Assembly (NCBI RefSeq): GCF_039536205.1
Contig: NZ_BAAAYL010000001.1
Span: 6,510,001 to 6,574,000 of the forward strand
DNA from: Streptomyces sannanensis
GTDB lineage: Bacteria; Actinomycetota; Actinomycetes; Streptomycetales; Streptomycetaceae
DNA length: 64,000 nt
Reading direction: 5' to 3'
The notes beneath the pieces were generated by a model. That model was not told where the DNA came from and ran no database searches. It saw nothing but the letters and a program-made list of their open reading frames with translations. Position 1 is the stretch's first letter; every line of letters begins with the position of its first letter. Made by a program: the position numbers and the translations under genes. Positions 60,948-64,000 of the stretch are shown one piece after another.

Positions 60948-62117
60948 TTAATCCGGAACCGTCATTGACGGGGTGGCCGGCAGCGTTCCGGCAGACGTCG
61001 ATGGCGCAGGGCCGGACAGGCTCAGCGCGAGCAGCGCCTGGTCGTCGTTGTCGGACAGTGCCGACCAGCGTTCCGCGTCGGCCTGGACGAAGGACGCGAC
61101 CGCTTCGGGGTCCGCTGTGCGGCGAGCGCCGAAGTGTTCCGCGAGCCGCTCCAGGACCGGGTAGAAGACGCCCTCCGCGTTACGGGCCTCGCTCACGCCG
61201 TCCGTGAAGACGACGAGAATCTCCCCCGGGTGCAGCGGATGCGCCGTTGTCTCGGCACGGCCCGGGGCGAGTTCGCCCAGTCCCAGGGGCAGCGCGGGAG
61301 ACGTACGGATCCGTCGTGCGCCCTTCGGTCCGATCACGACGGGCGGCGGATGGCCGCGGTCGACGATCCTCACCTCGTTCCCCGCGGGCGGGAACTTCAG
61401 GACGAGTGCCGTGACGAACAGTTCTGCGTCGGACGCTCCGTTCCCGGGTTTGTTGAGGGCGATGCTGAGTTCGAGACGTTCCGCCAGGCCGGCCAGGTCC
61501 GCCGATTCATGAGCGTACACCCGGAAGCTGCCCAGCACCGCCGATACCGTCTGCACGGCGTCCAGTCCCTTGCCGCGCACATCGCCGATGATCACCCGTA
61601 CGCCGAAGGGCGTCTCACGCAGGTCGTACAGATCGCCGCCGACAAGCATGCCGCCCTCCCCGGCCGAGTAGAAGCCTGCGGCCCGCACCGGGCCGAGTTG
61701 GTACGGAACGGGGCGCAACAGCGTCAGCTGCATCGCTTCGGCGACCGAGCGCGCGATGATCAGGTGCTCCTTGGCCCGCTCCCGCTGCCACGACAGTGCG
61801 GTGCCGGCGATTCCGATCAGCAGTGTGGCCGCAAGGAGCACCACGTAGTACTGCTCGGTGATGTGCGCGGACCGCCGGGAGGCCATCCAGAATTCCAGCA
61901 GCAGGCACATCACGGTGGACGCCGCGGTGCCCCGGGGGCCCCGGGTCGCCGCGGCCAGCGGTGGAACTCCGATGAGCAGGAAACTCACCGGCTGCGCGCC
62001 GTGCAGGAGCAGTTCCAGGGCCACAGCGGCCACCGTCGCGACGAAGGGGAGCCACCAGGTCCAGCTCCGGTGAAGAATGAGGGGCCGCTGCGTGCGCTCC
62101 TTACTCCCATGAGGCAT
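60948..62117 (-). CDS. Membrane PP2C/SpoIIE-type serine phosphatase
   Basis: 389 residues. Three to four N-terminal membrane helices (about 18-110; WWLPFVATVAAVALELLL, LLIGIAGTALSW), a short linker helix, then a SpoIIE phosphatase domain (about 145-370): MLVGGDLYDL, VIIGDVRGKGLDA, VDRGHPPPVV, VFTDGVSEARN and DDQALLAL metal-site motifs. Probably dephosphorylates an anti-anti-sigma partner at the membrane. ATG 62117 overlaps the FUSC stop codon by 17 bases, so the two genes are coupled. Confidence 0.9.
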   Translation of the reverse strand: MPHGSKERTQRPLILHRSWTWWLPFVATVAAVALELLLHGAQPVSFLLIGVPPLAAATRGPRGTAASTVMCLLLEFWMASRRSAHITEQYYVVLLAATLLIGIAGTALSWQRERAKEHLIIARSVAEAMQLTLLRPVPYQLGPVRAAGFYSAGEGGMLVGGDLYDLRETPFGVRVIIGDVRGKGLDAVQTVSAVLGSFRVYAHESADLAGLAERLELSIALNKPGNGASDAELFVTALVLKFPPAGNEVRIVDRGHPPPVVIGPKGARRIRTSPALPLGLGELAPGRAETTAHPLHPGEILVVFTDGVSEARNAEGVFYPVLERLAEHFGARRTADPEAVASFVQADAERWSALSDNDDQALLALSLSGPAPSTSAGTLPATPSMTVPD

Positions 62118-64000
62118 CAGGTGCCTCCCTTCCCGTACCGCGAGGCACCGTTGCCGCGATGTGCTCGAGGTCCGTGGCGAGAGTGGTCAGCCAGTGTTCG
62201 AGGTCGATCCGCACGGGGAGCGTCGGGTCCCTCGTGGCGGTGGCGGCCGGAGGCGCGGGGAGGGGCGGCGGTTGCGGCGGAGGCCTGCCACCGGCGCACT
62301 GGTCACCGAGGCGGCCGGCGGCGAGGGCCAGTTGGCGGGCCGCCGAGCGCGCCCAGGCAGCGGTGTCCGGCGCGCCGGCGGCGCCGGGCCGGTCGTACCG
62401 TGGGAGCCGTTGGGAGCCGACCAGGGTGTGGCTCGTGGTGGCCAGTACGGCTTGCCAGTCCGGCCGTGGTCTCCGCGGACCGCGGGGCTCGTTCAGGTAC
62501 TGGGCATGGGCCGCCTCGGCCAGCCGCAGGAAGCGCAGCGCGGGCACGGCGGACGGCGGCGGGGCCCCCGGTGGTCCGGTGACCATGAAGGAGACCGTCC
62601 CGGTGATCACCGGACCGAGCGAGTGGAGCAGCTCTCCCATGACCCGTTGCACTTCGCGCCTGGCCCCGGCGGGCCAGGCGAGCAGTCCGCACAGCAGTCC
62701 GATGACGCTGCCGGTGACCACGTCCACCATCCTGACCTGGGCGAGCTGCCAGGTGACAGGGGCGAGCTGGGCGAAGGCGGCGGAGACCACCAAGGTGAAC
62801 AGCCCCTGCGTCCAGGCGACCCCGAGCAGCGGGCCGAGAGTGAACGCGGCCAGCATCGCCGGTGCCAGCAGGGCCGCGTAGGCATCGGTGTGCTGTCCCG
62901 CCGCGTACAGCAGTCCGCCCGCCGTCACCGTACCGGCCAGGGTGCCGAACAGCGCCGCACGCACGGAGGACCACGTCTGTACGGCGGTGGTGCGGACCAG
63001 TGTGAGTACGGCGAGCAGTACCCAGAATCCATGAGAGAGGCCGAGTGCGCCGGCCACGAGCCGGGCGGTGCCGAGAGCGAGAGCGGTTCGTACGGCGTTC
63101 TGGAAATGGACCGACCGGAGCGTCAGGTTCCCCTGCAGTCGCCGCCACCACAGAACCGGCACGGGGACGTCGGTGTACCAGAAGAGCTCCCGGGGCGGGA
63201 TCGGCCGGGTACGCCGCCCGTCGATCCCCACCCGCACGGCGGCCTCCAGGATCCGGGCGGACTCCGCCGCGGCGAGAACCGCGGCCTGCCGCCACAGCGT
63301 CTCGGGGCGCAGCATCCTGGCCTCGGGTCCGGTGACCTGGCGGATCCGCTGTTGCTGGAAGGCCCGCATCGATGTCTCCGGGGAGGAATCCGGCGGCGGT
63401 ACCCCGCTGCGCAGGGCTGCCGCGGTCTCGTCGCAGACGCCTGCGACCCGGCCCAGCAGTACGGACGATGGCACGTCCTGTTCCGAGGCCGTCGGGGGGT
63501 GGCCCATGTGCTCCAGCTGGTACAGCAGTCTGCGGGCCGCGCTGCCGGCCTGGGCCAGGGCCCGGTCCTTGCGGCCGGGCGCGGTGGGCCGCTCGGCGGG
63601 CGGCAGCCGGGACGGGCGCAGCTGCTCCCCGACCGTACGCAACCGGTCGGCGGACGCGCTGGGCACGGCGGGGTGCGGTGCGGCCAGGCCGGAGGCGGCG
63701 CGGCCCGCGAGGGCGACGGCGTCCGCGAGAACCCGGCGGTAGGGGGTGGCCCCCGCGGCGGGCAGCAGGAAGCGTTCGCAGGCGGCGAGGAGCACGACCC
63801 CCACGCTGAGGCCGGCCAGCCGGTCGCCCAGGGCTTCGGGGGCGTACGGCGGGAAGCAGGGCAGGATGTAGAAGAGCTGCAATCCCGGTGCGGCTCCGGC
63901 CGGTCGTGGGCCGGCGACCGCCGCGAAGGCGAGGACGAAGCCGACGGTCAGCATGCCGGCGACCGCTGCCCAGGTCCGTACGGCCAGGGCGGTCCCCAGG
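62101..64000 (-). CDS. FUSC family membrane protein, 5' end outside the window
   Basis: At least 632 residues are visible; the frame is open to the edge at 64000 (LGTALAVRTWAAVAG reads into the gene), so the N terminus is missing. Two clusters of membrane helices: one at the visible start (MLTVGFVLAFAAVAGP, LSVGVVLLAACERFLLP) and one in the middle (LALGTARLVAGALGLSHGFW through GLLCGLLAWPAG) with the FUSC signature GFWVLLAVLTLVRTTAVQTW in the centre. A soluble Pro-rich C-terminal domain follows. Related proteins are aromatic-acid exporters or fusaric acid resistance proteins. Translationally coupled to the membrane phosphatase. Confidence 0.85.
   Translation of the reverse strand, partial: LGTALAVRTWAAVAGMLTVGFVLAFAAVAGPRPAGAAPGLQLFYILPCFPPYAPEALGDRLAGLSVGVVLLAACERFLLPAAGATPYRRVLADAVALAGRAASGLAAPHPAVPSASADRLRTVGEQLRPSRLPPAERPTAPGRKDRALAQAGSAARRLLYQLEHMGHPPTASEQDVPSSVLLGRVAGVCDETAAALRSGVPPPDSSPETSMRAFQQQRIRQVTGPEARMLRPETLWRQAAVLAAAESARILEAAVRVGIDGRRTRPIPPRELFWYTDVPVPVLWWRRLQGNLTLRSVHFQNAVRTALALGTARLVAGALGLSHGFWVLLAVLTLVRTTAVQTWSSVRAALFGTLAGTVTAGGLLYAAGQHTDAYAALLAPAMLAAFTLGPLLGVAWTQGLFTLVVSAAFAQLAPVTWQLAQVRMVDVVTGSVIGLLCGLLAWPAGARREVQRVMGELLHSLGPVITGTVSFMVTGPPGAPPPSAVPALRFLRLAEAAHAQYLNEPRGPRRPRPDWQAVLATTSHTLVGSQRLPRYDRPGAAGAPDTAAWARSAARQLALAAGRLGDQCAGGRPPPQPPPLPAPPAATATRDPTLPVRIDLEHWLTTLATDLEHIAATVPRGTGREAPDASWE

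Overview
The window is high-G+C DNA with dense, short-spaced genes, GTG and TTG starts, DUF families typical of streptomycetes, an actinobacterial group 1h-type [NiFe] hydrogenase and a DosR/DevR-like dormancy cluster. It is almost certainly a Streptomyces (or close relative) chromosome segment. No rRNA, tRNA, CRISPR array, phage or intact insertion sequence was seen.

Layout. 1-8.9 kb: CsbD stress protein, a PAS/GAF/PP2C/ATPase phosphatase-switch protein, an SDR, an ABC-2 exporter with its DesK/DesR-type two-component system, and a GNAT acetyltransferase. 8.9-15.9 kb: a decayed small gene, a repeat-rich LATTG surface protein with its sortase, a diacylglycerol-kinase-like protein, a large LuxR/MalT-type regulator and a 65-residue protein. 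15.9-32.5 kb: a hypoxia/dormancy island. It holds a DUF7144 membrane protein, phosphoketolase, two CBS-BON proteins, a zinc alcohol dehydrogenase / HAD / GH65 phosphorylase operon, an Acg-type nitroreductase joined in frame to a DUF4389 protein, two universal stress proteins, a flavodoxin, and the GAF-GAF kinase and NarL-type regulator that closely resemble mycobacterial DosS/DosR and the S. coelicolor OsdK/OsdR pair. 32.5-38.7 kb: a SARP-like regulator, DUF4232 secreted protein, metallophosphoesterase, Cys-cluster/pentapeptide protein, HtpX and PspAB, and a remnant that looks like the tail of a UdgX gene. 38.8-54 kb: a complete high-affinity-type hydrogenase locus (hypABFCDE, hhySL, seven accessory genes, and hypX plus a cNMP-binding protein on the other strand). 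54-64 kb: a 2H-phosphoesterase/nucleotidyltransferase fusion, DUF6296, PolX, a polytopic membrane protein, VOC and SnoaL proteins, a membrane PP2C phosphatase and a FUSC protein cut by the window edge.

How it fits together. Five 16-bp palindromes of the form GGGCC-N4-GGYCC or close variants (two sharing the identical 14-mer GGGGCCGAATGGCC), plus a weaker sixth, lie about 75-97 bp upstream of nearly every transcription unit of the dormancy island. They have the 5-4-5 geometry of the mycobacterial DosR box (GGGAC-N4-GTCCC). The regulator gene itself sits last in the flavodoxin-CBS-regulator operon behind one of them, which suggests autoregulation. The inferred physiology is survival under low oxygen or starvation: phosphoketolase giving acetyl phosphate, phosphorolysis of a disaccharide, redox disposal through nitroreductase and alcohol dehydrogenase, USP and CBS sensors, and, next door, oxidation of trace hydrogen by an oxygen-tolerant hydrogenase equipped with HypX for aerobic cofactor synthesis.

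Limits: all family assignments come from reading motifs and remembered family features. No database search was run, and starts are chosen from ribosome-binding sites by eye.
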